This document shows positions 25,101-40,100 of a DNA stretch of 64,000 nt, piece by piece. The notes below the pieces were generated by a model. It was not told the DNA's origin, searched no databases, and saw nothing but the letters and a program-made list of their open reading frames with translations. Within the stretch, counting starts at the first letter, position 1, and each line of letters begins with the position of its first letter. This DNA is from Hanleya hanleyi. Its lineage: Eukaryota; Mollusca; Polyplacophora; Lepidopleurida; Hanleyidae. A program made the position numbers and the translations under genes. The DNA lies in contig JAVTVY010025366.1 in NCBI GenBank assembly GCA_036873755.1, positions 38,048 through 102,047 of the forward strand. Reading direction: 5' to 3'.

Positions 25101-28100
25101 TTCACAGGGTTCATAATGTATCTGACTTGACTGGTGGACATGTAGGTGAACAACATAGGTCATTCACAGGGTTCATAATGTATCTGACTTGACTGGTGGA
25201 CATGTAGGTGAACAACATAGGTCATTCACAGGGTTCATAATGTATCTGACTTGACTGGTGAACATGTAGGTGAACAACAAGGTCATTCACAGGGTTCATA
25301 ATGTATCTGACTTGACTGGTGGACATGTAGGTGAACAACATAGGTCATTCACAGGGTTCATAATGTATCTGACTTGACTGGTGAACATGTAGGTGAACAA
25401 CATAGGTCATTCACAGGGTTCATAATGTATCTGACTTGACTGGTGGACATGTAGGTGAACAACATAGGTCATTCACAGGGTTCATAATGTATCTGACTTG
25501 ACTGGTGAACAACATAGGTCATTCACAGGGTTCATAATGTATCTGACTTGACTGGTGGACATGTAGGTGAACAACATAGGTCATTCACAGGGTTCATAAT
25601 GTATCTGACTTGACTGGTGAACATGTAGGTGAACAACATAGGTCATTCACAGGGTTCATAATGTATCTGACTTGACTGGTGGACATGTAGATGAACAACA
25701 TAGGTCATTCACAGGGTTCATAATGTATCTGACTTGACTGGTGAACATGTAGGTGAACAACATAGGTCATTCACAGGGTTCATAATGTATCTGACTTGAC
25801 TGGTGAACATGTAGGTGAACAACATAGGTCATTCACAGGGTTCATAATGTATCTGACTTGACTGGTGGACATGTAGGTGAACAACATAGGTCATTCACAG
25901 GGTTCATAATGTATCTGACTTGACTGGTGAACATGTAGGTGAACAACATAGGTCATTCACAGGGTTCATAATGTATCTGACTTGACTGGTGGACATGTAG
26001 GTGAACAACATAGGTCATTCACAGGGTTCATAATGTATCTGACTTGACTGGTGAACATGTAGGTGAACAACATAGGTCATTCACAGGGTTCATAATGTAT
26101 CTGACTTGACTGGTGGACATGTAGGTGAACAACATAGGTCATTCACAGGGTTCATAATGTATCTGACTTGACTGGTGAACATGTAGGTGAACAACATAGG
26201 TCATTCACAGGGTTCATAATGTATCTGACTTGACTGGTGGACATGTAGGTGAACAACATAGGTCATTCACAGGGTTCATAATGTATCTGACTTGACTGGT
26301 GAACATGTAGGTGAACAACATAGGTCATTCACAGGGTTCATAATGTATCTGACTTGACTGGTGAACATGTAGGTGAACAACATAGGTCATTCACAGGGTT
26401 CATAATGTATCTGACTTGACTGGTGACATGTAGGTGAACAACATAGGTCATTCACAGGGTTCATAATGTATCTGACTTGACTGGTGGACATGTAGATGAA
26501 CAACATAGGTCATTCACAGGGTTCATAATGTATCTGACTTGACTGGTGAACATGTAGGTGAACAACATAGGTCATTCACAGGGTTCATAATGTATCTGAC
26601 TTGACTGGTGGACATGTAGGTGAACAACATAGGTCATTCACAGGGTTCATAATGTATCTGACTTGACTGGTGAACATGTAGGTGAACAACATAGGTCATT
26701 CACAGGGTTCATAATGTATCTGACTTGACTGGTGAACATGTAGGTGAACAACATAGGTCATTCACAGGGTTCATAATGTATCTGACTTGACTGGTGGACA
26801 TGTAGGTGAACAACATAGGTCATTCACAGGGTTCATAATGTATCTGACTTGACTGGTGAACATGTAGGTGAACAACATAGGTCATTCACAGGGTTCATAA
26901 TGTATCTGACTTGACTGGTGGACATGTAGGTGAACAACATAGGTCATTCACAGGGTTCATAATGTATCTGACTTGACTGGTGGACATGTAGGTGAACAAC
27001 ATAGGTCATTCACAGGGTTCATAATGTATCTGACTTGACTGGTGGACATGTAGGTGAACAACATAGGTCATTCACAGGGTTCATAATGTATCTGACTTGA
27101 CTGGTGAACATGTAGGTGAACAACATAGGTCATTCACAGGGTTCATAATGTATCTGACTTGACTGGTGAACATGTAGGTGAACAACATAGGTCATTCACA
27201 GGGTTCATAATGTATCTGACTTGACTGGTGGACATGTAGGTGAACAACATAGGTCATTCACAGGGTTCATAATGTATCTGACTTGACTGGTGGACATGTA
27301 GGTGAACAACATAGGTCATTCACAGGGTTCATAATGTACCTGACTTGACTGGTGAACATGTAGGTGAACCCACAGAGAATTGTCAACAAGTCTTACCAGG
27401 GCATGCTCATTATAGAGTTCAGGGAGAGTAGCCACATAAGGAAGCTGACTGTTGGGCTGTAGTAGATTATCTAGCCTGTTCTGTAGACTCTCCATACAAT
27501 CTATCTGCTCCCCCTTATCTTTGGACCAGCCCATCTCCAACCACTCGTAGTGCAGCTTCTGCTTGGCAATGCGCCACAAAATGGCAACCTGTATTCATAG
27601 CAACAGTAAAACAAGGGGTTTAGTAACATCTAGCAGAATTGCTCAGTTTACACGACAGAGAGAATGGGGATGACCCAGTGAAATGAAGTTCATCACAAAG
27701 AGTGACCACTTCAGTTCACAAATCAGATAGGTCATACTACAGACATAGCAGGACTGGAAAACTAAATTAGAGAACTGATTAACTATTCTCATATTTATTT
27801 TACACAGGCACATGTAGCCCATCTTCGCATACCTGAGTAGATTGCTGCACATGTTGCCATGGCCGAAAATCACACATTTTCTCATCAGAATACGATTTGG
27901 TGATGTCATAGCTCTATAAATAATCTATATTAGGTGAAATGACCTCTTCAAAATTCAAATTTGATTGGCTACTTGAAAGATATGGACATTTCCCATTTAA
28001 AAAGTAATACAACCACTGCTTGCCATATATGGATATCACAGAGAGATCAAACAAAATCCTCACTGCATGCTGTTGGCAAGCTCAGATCTTGATTTGCTAT

Positions 28101-31100
28101 ATGACATCACATGCAGTTATGGCTTGAAGAATTTACCCCATTCACTAGGTCAGGGGAAATGAAAAAAACATCAGTGTAGTATTTAACTTGAAATGTGAAG
28201 ATGCATGTAGCCCGGAGAAGAGACTGTATTTTCCAGTAGGTAATATCACTGATATGAAGGGACACATTCAGGAACTGAACAGTTCACATTTCAACACATG
28301 AAAACACAACAAATATGTGTTGAAACAAACTATTATTGAAGAAATAAAAGAAAACGTTTTTCACACTCCTTGGTGTCAAACACCACTTAGAGTTTTCTAC
28401 TCAAGCTTTTCGAGTCCATGACATTATCCCCCAACGACAGTTTCCCCAGTGACAGTTTCCCCACCGACATTTTCCCCCACGACAGTATCCCCACACGACA
28501 TTATCCCCAGGCGACATTTTCCCCACCCTAATATCACGTGCTGTAATAATTACGATCTGTCGACAATCGCAGTCGCGGTCATTTCGCGGTAAAATTTGCA
28601 CATAGGAGAGTTCTAGGAATTCATAACGATTTAAACAAAACTGAACTTTCAAACAATACGTTATCAAAAAAATCTAATCAAAAGTATATTGATTATCCAC
28701 TTTATAGGCACAGAATATATATTATAGCCTTGCCGGAAATTGACGATAAAACATGATAGTTCATTGGAATTCAAACTTGATGCAGTCGGTTGGCCTATAC
28801 ATAAAGCCGTGCCAAGAAATAAATAACAGCCAGAACACAGAACATAACAACGTGATATTGATAATCTATTCTTATTTATTATGCCTGAAAAGAAGCCACG
28901 TTTGCATAAATCTGCCGATGTTCAACTAAAAAGTAATCGCCCTTGAATTCCTAGAACTCCAAATTTAAAAAAAAAATCAAGGTGGGGAAATGACCGCGAC
29001 TGCGATTGTCGGCAGATCGTTATTATTACAGCACGTACTATTGAGGTGAGGAAAATGTCGCCTGGGGAAAATGTTGTGTGGGGATACTGTCATGGGGGAA
29101 AATGTCGCTGGGGAAACTGTCATTGGGGGATAATGTCGGTACCCCAAGCTTTCCAACTCTCGGCAGAGGTCATCAAAAAGATTACATAGGCAAAACAGAA
29201 AGGTGCCCTTTAACAAGAACTACTGAACATGCTGAGGACAATAATAGTGAGAGTTTCAATCATGTTCAAATCTGTGACAAATTTGATTATTTAAAGAAAT
29301 TGAACCGCATGGCAATCTTGGCTCCTACAACACAGCCAAATCTTAGAAGTGTGATTTTTAATAACACCAAAATTATATATACATCTCAACATTGGTCTGA
29401 TTTGTTGTTCGAAGAGGCATTTGCCATTAAAGCACACAAACCTTCCTTAAAGCCACAAAAGAGCTAACTTTATTTTTCTAACACGATTGCATACACTACA
29501 AATAACGTTTAGTAGTTTATATCAATTACATAAGCACATGTTACCATAATCTTGATCTTTCATTTCTCCATTCATCCACTCACAATCCTTTTGTCTGTTT
29601 TATACCAAATTGCCATTTCAACTTCCTTATTATTCTGCCAATCCATACTTTACATGTCACTTGTTGACACTCTGCAGTCTTCTGTATTGTTTATTTAGCA
29701 TCTGTTGTTTCGAAACATAACTTGTATAATTTCTCCGTTATCTTATTATTGTGTCATATCGTTCCCTATGAACCGCAATCATCACATAATGTTAATCTGG
29801 TCAATCCTTTTTATCTATATGTATTTCCCAATACCAACTGCCATATTGTCATACATCCTTAATTCTCTCTCTCTCTCTCTCATAGATCTGCTAATACACA
29901 CACTGTATTTGTCAATAGCTGATACATTTATAGACTTCTGTATTATTTGTTTATTTAGCACCTATTATTTTGACGCTTGGTCTGTATATAAACTGTTGTA
30001 CTTCTCTGTTAACTACTCCTGATGATGGTTTGAACAATAAACCAAAATATTGAGTTGGGTTTTACTATGCAAAGCTGGTCAGTAGCCGGGAATTCTAATA
30101 TTTGGTGTCAACACTCTCCTGATATGTTCAGGAATAAAATAATTATAACAATCAGTTTTATACGATCAAAATATTATCTCGCAGGTGCATTTATCAGTAC
30201 CTTGAGAGCGGACTGATTCCTCTGCACATCACGTCCTTTAGCCAGCATACTCAGGAAGGATTGTTGCGTGTCCTCAAACACGTACAGAAGACGCACTCTG
30301 TCCTGGTACGATGTCATCTTCCGTGCAAGCTTACGGAATGTTGTGCGATAGTAGTCATGTTCATTGGACTGTTTGGTCACCAATACCACACAAAGTCTGA
30401 TAATAGGAAATAAATATATATATACTATAAACTTGGTCCAAAAACTACAAAGATCCAGAAATTATATGCACAAAGTGAATCAATATAGGAACGTTCCAAC
30501 AATTTACAATGTATAGAATACTCACTCAATAAGTTTTCTCACTATGTACTCAATAAGGGCTGTTCCAGAAATATGTACATCACGGGCGGGGGTGGCGAGG
30601 GAGGTGGAGGTGGGGGGGTACAGAAGACCCCCCCCCCCAAGACAGGATATGAACAGTTTTCTGTTACAGCCCAGAGAGGCAAGCTTACAATTGTCCATAT
30701 TTTATGCAACTGTAATGACTGGATATTTGTGTTTTCCTTTCAGACAGGATCTGATATCATCTCATTTTCGAGTCCAGTGACCAACTGACTAAAATAATGG
30801 GAAATTGCCACCGGCCACAATATAGTACAGACAATTTGACATATTTTTTCATATACCATTTGGTCGCTGCATTACTTTTAATGGAATTACCCTTTTGTAA
30901 ATGATGTGACTGACTAAACTCACAACACTTACTTTTTTCTCCTCAAGCTTTCTGACTCCGGGCAGAGGTCATCAAAAAATCCCTGACTAGAGAGTCTGGG
31001 AAGGCTTAAGAACTTATTCGATTCAATGACCTCATTTAATGTGCTCTTTGGAATGTTCTGCATCTGAAATGAGAAAGAGATTTGTGAACGACGTGTAGAT

Positions 31101-34100
31101 ATGACATATGTTGGCAAGAGCTCCTAGTTCACAACTAGCATACTTCCCAGACAAGATGAACATTAAGGTCTATACATATGGAGGTAAAAATAAACAAACA
31201 ATTTTTATTTTTATTTAACTTCTCCGCACCAGAACACATCTTTTTACTTTAATATGGAGGTATATACACCAACCTGAAAATAAGCATTTTGAAAATACCA
31301 GAGACAAAGAGGGGAGTGGGAGCTGCAGGACCTTATATTAACATCTGAACCGTAAAAACTTCAGGCTAGAGAGAAGAGGTTAAAGAAACTTTAACCGACA
31401 CTGTAGCTATAGTTGATTTAATAAACTTACCGATACTGTAGCTATAGGTGATTTGATATCCTCATTGAATACAAGTAATGTCTCTTTGTTTCTTTCCACT
31501 CCATATTTAGCCAGAGTTTCCGTGACACCAAGAGAGTTTATCATGACAACTCCAAAATTGACTCGTTCACGGTATGCGAAGGCGGTGAGGAGATAGCGCG
31601 CTGGTAGGTGATCTTTACGACTGAAGAACATCGCCCGAACACGATTATCATCTTGCCAACCACTTAGGAATAATTTGTCGTTTTCATCGGTTACCTGTGA
31701 AACAACAGATAGTACAAGTTTGACTGGAAATTGAGAACTAGTGTATGTAGATATATTCATGACAGCAACCGTATCGATATCTAGTCACTGACATGAATGC
31801 CTTTATCTATACAGCTTAATAGCCACATTTGCTTTGCAGCCCAGTCTCATGACAGTTATATTTTCTGCTAAATTGGGATGTTCATGGAGTTAAATAAAGA
31901 AGGAGAAACAACTTGGCCAACCGCGGGTCGCCGACCAGTGAGGTCGCCCACAGAGCTATTGTACTCTCAATGGCTGTCAGTCACGATCTGTCCGTTTGAT
32001 GTGCAATGTATGATTCCGCCGACCGAATCGTTGGTTCTTATTTGCCGCAGAAAAACATCAACGGAAGTTGAAATTAAAAATGCGCAGTAGGTCTACATAA
32101 AAATAAGGATGCATTAATTATGCGCAACACAAATATTAGGCAATTTGAAATCATACTGAATATGAGCATATTTCATTGATCAGAATATGACCATTCATAG
32201 CTTAGTTACAGGACTTTGGAATTATACTGTCGTTTTGTATATTTTATCGTTTTTCTACAATTTCCGCGTTTCTCAACAAGACAAAACTTTGCATGGAACT
32301 TGGTACAAATACAGCAAATGTGGAAACGAATAGCTCATGAGGGACCGGCTGCACCAGCGAGTAAAATAAACAATAGTAAAATTCTCAAAACCCCCATTTA
32401 AAATACATGGGCAATTTTGCCACAAACAGAAAATGCATCATTTTCACTGCCGAATTAACAGAATTTCCGCATTTCAAAAATGACACATTTTGTGATTGCG
32501 TTCAAGATCAAATAAAGAGTACATATCAGCCTTTACCATTTTAGGGACCGGAAGCCTGAATTTGGATAAAATGCAATATTGTAAACACTAGATTGGCCTT
32601 TTTTCGCTTTTGCGCTGCCTCAAAGCTATTAACTAATGAGTCAGCCAAGGCCGTTTTACCCCCTGCGTGCTAATCGCTAATTGATCTTCAATATGTGTGT
32701 ATTGAAGATCACTTCTGGCCCGATGGGTTCTTGACGGGCATCAGCATTAGAGCTATTATAGGCTGACGAATATCAACAGTTCATTTTATTCTAATTACGT
32801 TATACCATGGAGTTAAATAAGACTTATTTAACTCCATGGTTATACTAACTTAAAAAGCTTGAGATCAAGTAAGCATATTATGCTAAAATAATCAATCTCG
32901 TTAACGAAAACGAGGAACGGTAAGCGCAACAGTAGGCCTACAATTCACACTGGTGGTTCCCTGGTGAGTAAAAATAAATTTCTACCCAATTATTAAGGCA
33001 GAGAAGAGGATTTGAGAACGGGATGCATAATAAACACATCCTGTATCTATCACAAATAAATATGGCCTCTATATTGTATACGGTGAGCGTGTGCTGCTCA
33101 AATTTCGATACATAAGAGCTGAAAATACATGTTCGACAACTTATTTATTTTACGAAATTTTCTGACCAAGAGCAACACCTTCAGCACAACGAAGATATTC
33201 TTTCTCACCGTATCCACCATCAGGAACGACAGGCTATCAGGTATATTTCTGCATGTTTGCCTACAATGTTTGATGATACACGCATATAACCTCATCATAT
33301 AAAACATGTTTTCAGCAAGTGTCAAGCTTGATGAATTACGTACGGCCGTACTCGTGCAATGATCGTGTTGTTCCGCCGAAGTATTGAAGATTTTTTTCTG
33401 TTCATGGAAAAATTTGAATTCCTAATATAATTTATAATAGAAATGTAAGTGATGTGCCTGTCACTGTTGAGTCAAAATGGTCTCTCTTTCCCTCCATGGT
33501 CAAACTCAACACTCCCCGGCGGCGTGCACAGCGGGCGGCTAAGTACCAATTCACATTTCCAATACACTCAACTTATAATAGCTTTGATGACGTCGATGGG
33601 ACGCATGCTCGGGAATCCGACAACTGCCGAATATGACTGAACCTGCTTTAATCCCCCAAGTACACACAGGCTAATCCGACGAATCCCTGCTGTGGCGGAA
33701 TCGTACATTGAACACTTTGATCTGGCGGAGTTGTTTCACCTTCTATATTTAACTCCATGGTATGTTGGAGATAAAATCATATTGCTGTTAATTAACTAAC
33801 CTGTTTGATGAGCTTGGTGGGGAAGAGACCACGGGCGAACTCTCTCAGGGTCTGCATACTGACCACACCTTTAAAGTAGGTGATACGCCCATTCACAAGG
33901 CCCATGATAGAGGGGACATCATTCAATCTGAGGTGACTTGACAGGGCCTGATTACTGCCTGCATGAATCGTGCCAAGTCCAAAACCTGAAAATCAGTTTA
34001 TTCAAAATGTCAACTGTTAATATACACTGTAAACATGGAATCTACATTTCTGATCCTTCTATAGGCCTACATGCCTATGTATGTTTAGCATAAAAATTTT

Positions 34101-37100
34101 CCATTGAGAGTACTACTAATTTGTTTTGAAAATTCATCAAAGAATTTACTTTAACTTGATGGGAGAATGAATACATCTGGAAGGCAATTTTGACATCATT
34201 GGATATGAAATACAAGCATTCAATTGAACTAATTGGACGAATTCAAAAGGCAACCAGTAAATGCGATAAACCTAGATTACGGACTTCTGTTTAAAAACTA
34301 TAATCTCTTCAGGTATTAGTGAACTGGAGTGTACATAATGATGAAAATTAGGGTTACCACAAACAAGTCTTTTTTTTTTAATTTCGCCTTAACAGCATTG
34401 GATTGGCTTTTGGTGAGGTGGGGATGGGGTTTTGTGGAGACTTGGGACCCTGTTGGTGACAGTGATTGTCAATGTATTTATAACTCAAAATTTTCTTGAT
34501 CTGCATAAAAAACCATCATGACAGAACCAGGACAGATACCCACTCAATTCAAATAATATTTAATAATTGAAATAATTAATACATGTACTGAAATAAAGAT
34601 GGTGATAAAGCTCACAAATGGGAGGGGTAGTAATTGTAATTTGTATGCAAATTGATACACCAATTCATGAAGTTCATTCAGAAACACCTCAGCGCAGACA
34701 CTAGGAATTCGAATAATATTCTATAATCTGAAATTAACATGAACCATGCAAAGCAATGAGAACCCCTCAACCTTGGGTGTGTTTGAATATTGTCTTGTTT
34801 AAGGAATGAGCAATTAGTGGCAATAAACAGTTTGTGAGAATGTACAACCAACCAAAATGTTGATCACTGATGATGCATGTGTGATCCATGTTTGAGGCTC
34901 CATGGCATGGTCATTCATGTGATTGGCGGTAACAAGAAACAGATAAAACAGACATACAAACATGATGAGAATACCCCAAATTTAATTTTAGCAGTAGCCC
35001 ATGACCAGATGTTTGTCTGGTGTAAGTTCATTGAGCCTTGGTCTTATCATTCTTGAGATATGGTGGTAATAAAGTAATTGATGATATGTCAGTCAACTTA
35101 ACTTGGTGATTCAGAAAAATATGGGTCAATATTAAAGATTTTTAATAGGTTTATTGCACAAGATCACATGCATATGTGAGCCAAGTTTAGTGTTCCAAGA
35201 CAGTCATTCTTGAGATAGGGTGGTAACAAGAAAACTGACAGACGGACGTACATACATGATGACAATGCCCCAAAGCCAATTTTAGTAGGAGCCCATCATC
35301 AAATGTGTGTCTGGTGTAAGTTTATTGAGCTTAGACCATACCATTCGTGAGTTACATGTATGGTCATGAAAATCAGTTTATGACAAAGTTGAAATAATTT
35401 GAACAATGACCTAATAAAATGGGGTCAATCTCACTGATTTTCAGTAGAGTCAGTGAGCGAATATGATTTAACGTCGCTTTCAACTATATTTCAGTCATAT
35501 CACCACGTTAGGTCCTACTTTTCACACCCGGGAACCACATGGGTAGGGTCCTATTCCTTTCCACACCCGGGAACCCCACGGGTGCCTCAGTTAGTCGCCT
35601 CTTACGACAAGATATCTGAGGAGCTGAGGCCTATTCTTACCATGACCTGCGATGTGCACAACGACATCCCAGGTCAATCCCTGGAAGCCCCACGGGGCGA
35701 TTATTAGACTTCTGCTCTGTGACCATATGTATGTGTGATGTAAGTTGGTGGTCCTAGGTATAGTCATTCTTGAGATATGGTGTTAATGAGAAACTGGAGA
35801 TGGGACGAACGCCCAGACAAACGGACAGATGTACAACCTTCAGAACCGGCACAAATACCATGGTCTACCTATACACTGATCATGGCCAACCCGTCAAGCG
35901 CACATGCTAATGGCAGAATGCCAGTACCTTTAAACAGACAAATATGGAGTGGCTTTGTGAGGCACAAGTTTCCGATTGGTTGAGAGGCCGAATGACACAC
36001 ATTGGCAGTCTGATATCAGCATCTGACACCTTTGACCCCTACTTTGTAGTGAAGTACTTGATTGGCTGATAGAGTATGTATCAGCAATAAAACAGAAAGT
36101 TAAGTTTGGAAGCGAGAGTTTGATCTGTATGGATATTACAATTGAGACAAAACAGCACCAATGACAAACTCAAGTAAACAAGTTTCTATTCAGGTGAATA
36201 ATATTTTGTGTAACCGATACACGAACAATCATCTCGTTCATGTCAAATATCATGGCCTACATGTACATCAGGGTGACCCTAGTGTTTATTTTTTTCCCGA
36301 CAGGGTTAAATAATTGTACCTCTCGAAAACTCAGTCATTGAAGGAAAAGACAGATCACAACATTTGACATGAAAACTGAACCTGATTGTTGAAACCAAGC
36401 AGCCAGCATCATGAATCTATAGCACAGTTATTGCTTCACAATCCATCCTAAAATGATGTTTGGAAAGGGCTTTATAGTATAGAGGAAATGTAAATGTCAG
36501 ATGTTGCGACAAGATTATACTGATTCTGTTAACTTTTCCAGCTTAGTACTACAAACCTGCAGTTTCCAGCTCCTTGTAAAACTTTTCCAGCAGATGTTCT
36601 ATCCTCATACACTGGAAGCAGAAGTCTGAGTATGCATACAGGATGTAAGGTCTTGCGTGACTCTCAGGAGAAATCTTCGTCTCAAACCCTCTACAAAATA
36701 AGGAAAACAACCTGTGATCACTTCTCCCCTGATGTACCCAATAATTATCTCCCCTGATGTGATCAACAATTACTTCCCCTGGATGTGATCACGAGGTATC
36801 TCACTATCACAAACCACAGATTTTCTGGGTTTAAGCTTCAGTTTTGGACTCCCACTTTTGATGAACATCTACTGGTTATCATGCCTGACTGGGTGCGAGA
36901 ATCAGATGGTTTCTGATATATTTTAAACTGTTCCCCCAATATTAGGTTTAGAATCAGGACAATGGTATAGATTGAATCACACTATGTCAAGCCGAAAACC
37001 AGAAAAATTCATTTTACATCACATCACAGAAAAAATCTGTTAAATCTTGCCTTGGGGGATGAAAGGGGTAGGACATTTGTAAATTTTTGCAAAAAAAAAT

Positions 37101-40100
37101 TGTGCTGATGGGCATGACCGAAAATGATGCATCCAGAAACCAGAAAGAAGTACTTTCTTGGCCAAACAAGAAAAGAGACTGACGGATATATGGTACAACG
37201 TATACATCATGATGACAATACCCCAAGGCCAATTCTGATCGAGGTGTAAATCAAAGTTTGAAACCTGACAAAAACAATTTTTTGGTGAAAATAGAACATG
37301 AGTGCCACAGCATATTTAGCAAATATGAAGATGGCATGCTTTTAATACTCTTTGCAATATCAAACCTGTGTGTAGTCAAGTAGATGGTGCATATATTAAA
37401 TATAGTCTTCACTTGGGGCTAAACCATCAGGGTTAAAGACTCAAGTTTTCCTCCTGAACATGTCCTGTTTCGATCCCTTTTCAGCCTCTTCGATACTGAA
37501 GCCGATTCGCTCGGAGAATTGAACTTGGCTGTGAGATCATATCCCTTGAATGGAGACAGCATTTGATAGTCGCAATCTGCGACCACTCCCTCCAATATCT
37601 CTCTATATTTGGTTTTGTGTGACTAGTGCCAGAGTGACCACTCCCTCCAATATCTCTCTATATTTGGTTTTGTGTGACTAGTGCCAGAGTGACCACTCCC
37701 TCCAATATCTCTCTATATTTGGTTTTGTGTGACTAGTGCCAGAGTGACCACTCCCTCCAATATCTCTCTATATTTGGTTTTGTGTGACTAGTGCCAGAGT
37801 GACCACTCCCTCCAATATCTCTCTATATTTGGTTTTGTGTGACTAGTGCCAGTGTGACCACTCCCTCCAATATCTCTCTATATTTGGTTTTGTGTGACTA
37901 GTGCCAGAGTGACCACTCCCTCCAATATCTCTCTATATTTGGTTTTGTGTGACTAGTGCCAGAGTGACCATTCCCTCCAATACTCTCTATATTTGGTTTT
38001 GTGCGACTAGTGCCAGAGTGACCATTCCCTCCAATACTCTCTATATTTGGTTTTGTGTGTGACTAGTGCCAGAGTGACCATTCCCTCCAATACTCTCTAT
38101 ATTTGGTTTTGTGTGACTAGTGCCAGAGTGACCATTCCCTCCAATACTCTCTATATTTGGTTTTGTGTGACTAGTGCCAGAGTGACCATTCCCTCCAATA
38201 CTCTCTATATTTGGTTCTCCCTCCAATATCTCTCTATATTTGGTTTTGTGTCACTAGTGCCAGAGTGAGCATTCCCTCCAATACTATCTATATCTGGTTT
38301 TGTGTGTGACTAGTGCCAGAGTGACCACTCCCTCCAATATCTCTCTATATTTGGTTTTGTGTCACTAGTGCCAGAGTGACCATTCCCTCCAATACTCTCT
38401 ATATCTGGTTTTGTGTGACTAGTGCCAGAGTGACCACTTCCTCCAATATCTCTCTATATTTGGTTTTGTGTGACTAGTGCCAGAGTGACCACTCCCTCCA
38501 ATATCTCTCTATATTTGGTTTTGTGTCACCAGTGTTCGAATTTAAGAAAAATTTGAACCAGTCCGCCGGACAGGTGAGCCAAAAATGTAACCAGTCCGCA
38601 AATATTTTTACTAGTCCGTTAATATTAAATAAAAGATGTGGGAACATTTGTCATCATGAATATTTTGTGCTCTGTGATTGTTGCTACTAAATAAGAAATT
38701 AATAATTGTGCATTTCTTGAGCGCGTGTGAAGATAATCACAGACGACAAACCCCGTCGGCTAGACTTTGACGGCGACTTTGACTGCACGTGTCGTCGCGA
38801 AAAACACTGCTTCAACAAACACCATTTCAAGCCAAAAAATCAGTAGATTTCTTTCGAAGTTGATGGAGAATATGTTTAAAATTGTCCTGGTAAACATAAT
38901 CAGGTCGACTGAAGCGTAATCATGTTGCTGATTTCTCGATTCCCGACCTGGAATTGGGAGCTTTATTTTCTGAAAAGATCGCCAACCTGCATTGCCATGC
39001 TGCATTACAGTCACACTTTACGGTATGCTGACAGTGTTCGCACCGCTTTACGGTTGTTGTTGTTGTTGTCGTAAAATGCGGCCGTGGTTGTGATTTCGTT
39101 GGAATTTGCTGGGATTTTTTTAGACTCGCACGATTTATTTAGACTCGATCGGGTAACCGAAAACAGACATTTCGTTTTTCATTCTTTACAAATTGTGCGG
39201 AGATATCCAGAGAAATAGTTTGCACAATGAACTGAAAACTTTTTTGTTACCAGTCCGACGGACTTGTTGTTCAGTCACTCACACCAGTCCGTTTGATTTT
39301 TTACCAGTCTCGGACTGACGGACAGGTGCCAAATTCGAACTCTGGTCACTAGTGCCAGAGTGACCACTCCCTCCAATATCTCTCTATATTTGGTTTTGTG
39401 TGACTAGTGCCAGAGTGACCACTCCCTCCAATATCTCTCTATATTTGGTTTTGTGTCACTAGTGCAGAGTGAGCATTCCATCCAATACTATCTATATCTG
39501 GTTTTGTGTGTGACTAGTGCCAGAGTGACCACTCCCTCCAATATCTCTCTATATTTGGTTTTGTGTCACTAGTGCCAGAGTGACCATTCCCTCCAATACT
39601 CTCTATATCTGGTTTTGTGTGACTAGTGCCAGAGTGACCACTTCCTCCAATATCTCTCTATATTTGGTTTTGTGTGACTAGTGCCAGAGTGACCACTCCC
39701 TCCAATATCTCTCTATATTTGGTTTTGTGTGACTAGTGCCAGAGTGACCACTCCCTCCAATATCTCTCTATATTTGGTTTTGTGTGACTAGTGCCAGAGT
39801 GACCACTCCCTCCAATATCTCTCTATATTTGGTTTTGTGTGACTAGTGCCAGAGTGACCACTCCCTCCAATATCTCTCTATATTTGGTTTTGTGTGACTA
39901 GTGCCAGAGTGACCACTCCCTCCAATATCTCTCTATATTTGGTTTTGTGTGACTAGTGCCAGAGTGACCACTCCCTCCAATATCTCTCTATATTTGGTTT
40001 TGTGTGACTAGTGCCAGAGTGACCACTCCCTCCAATACTCTCTATATTTGGTTTTGTGTGACTAGTGCCAGAGTGACCACTCCCTCCAATATCTCTCTAT

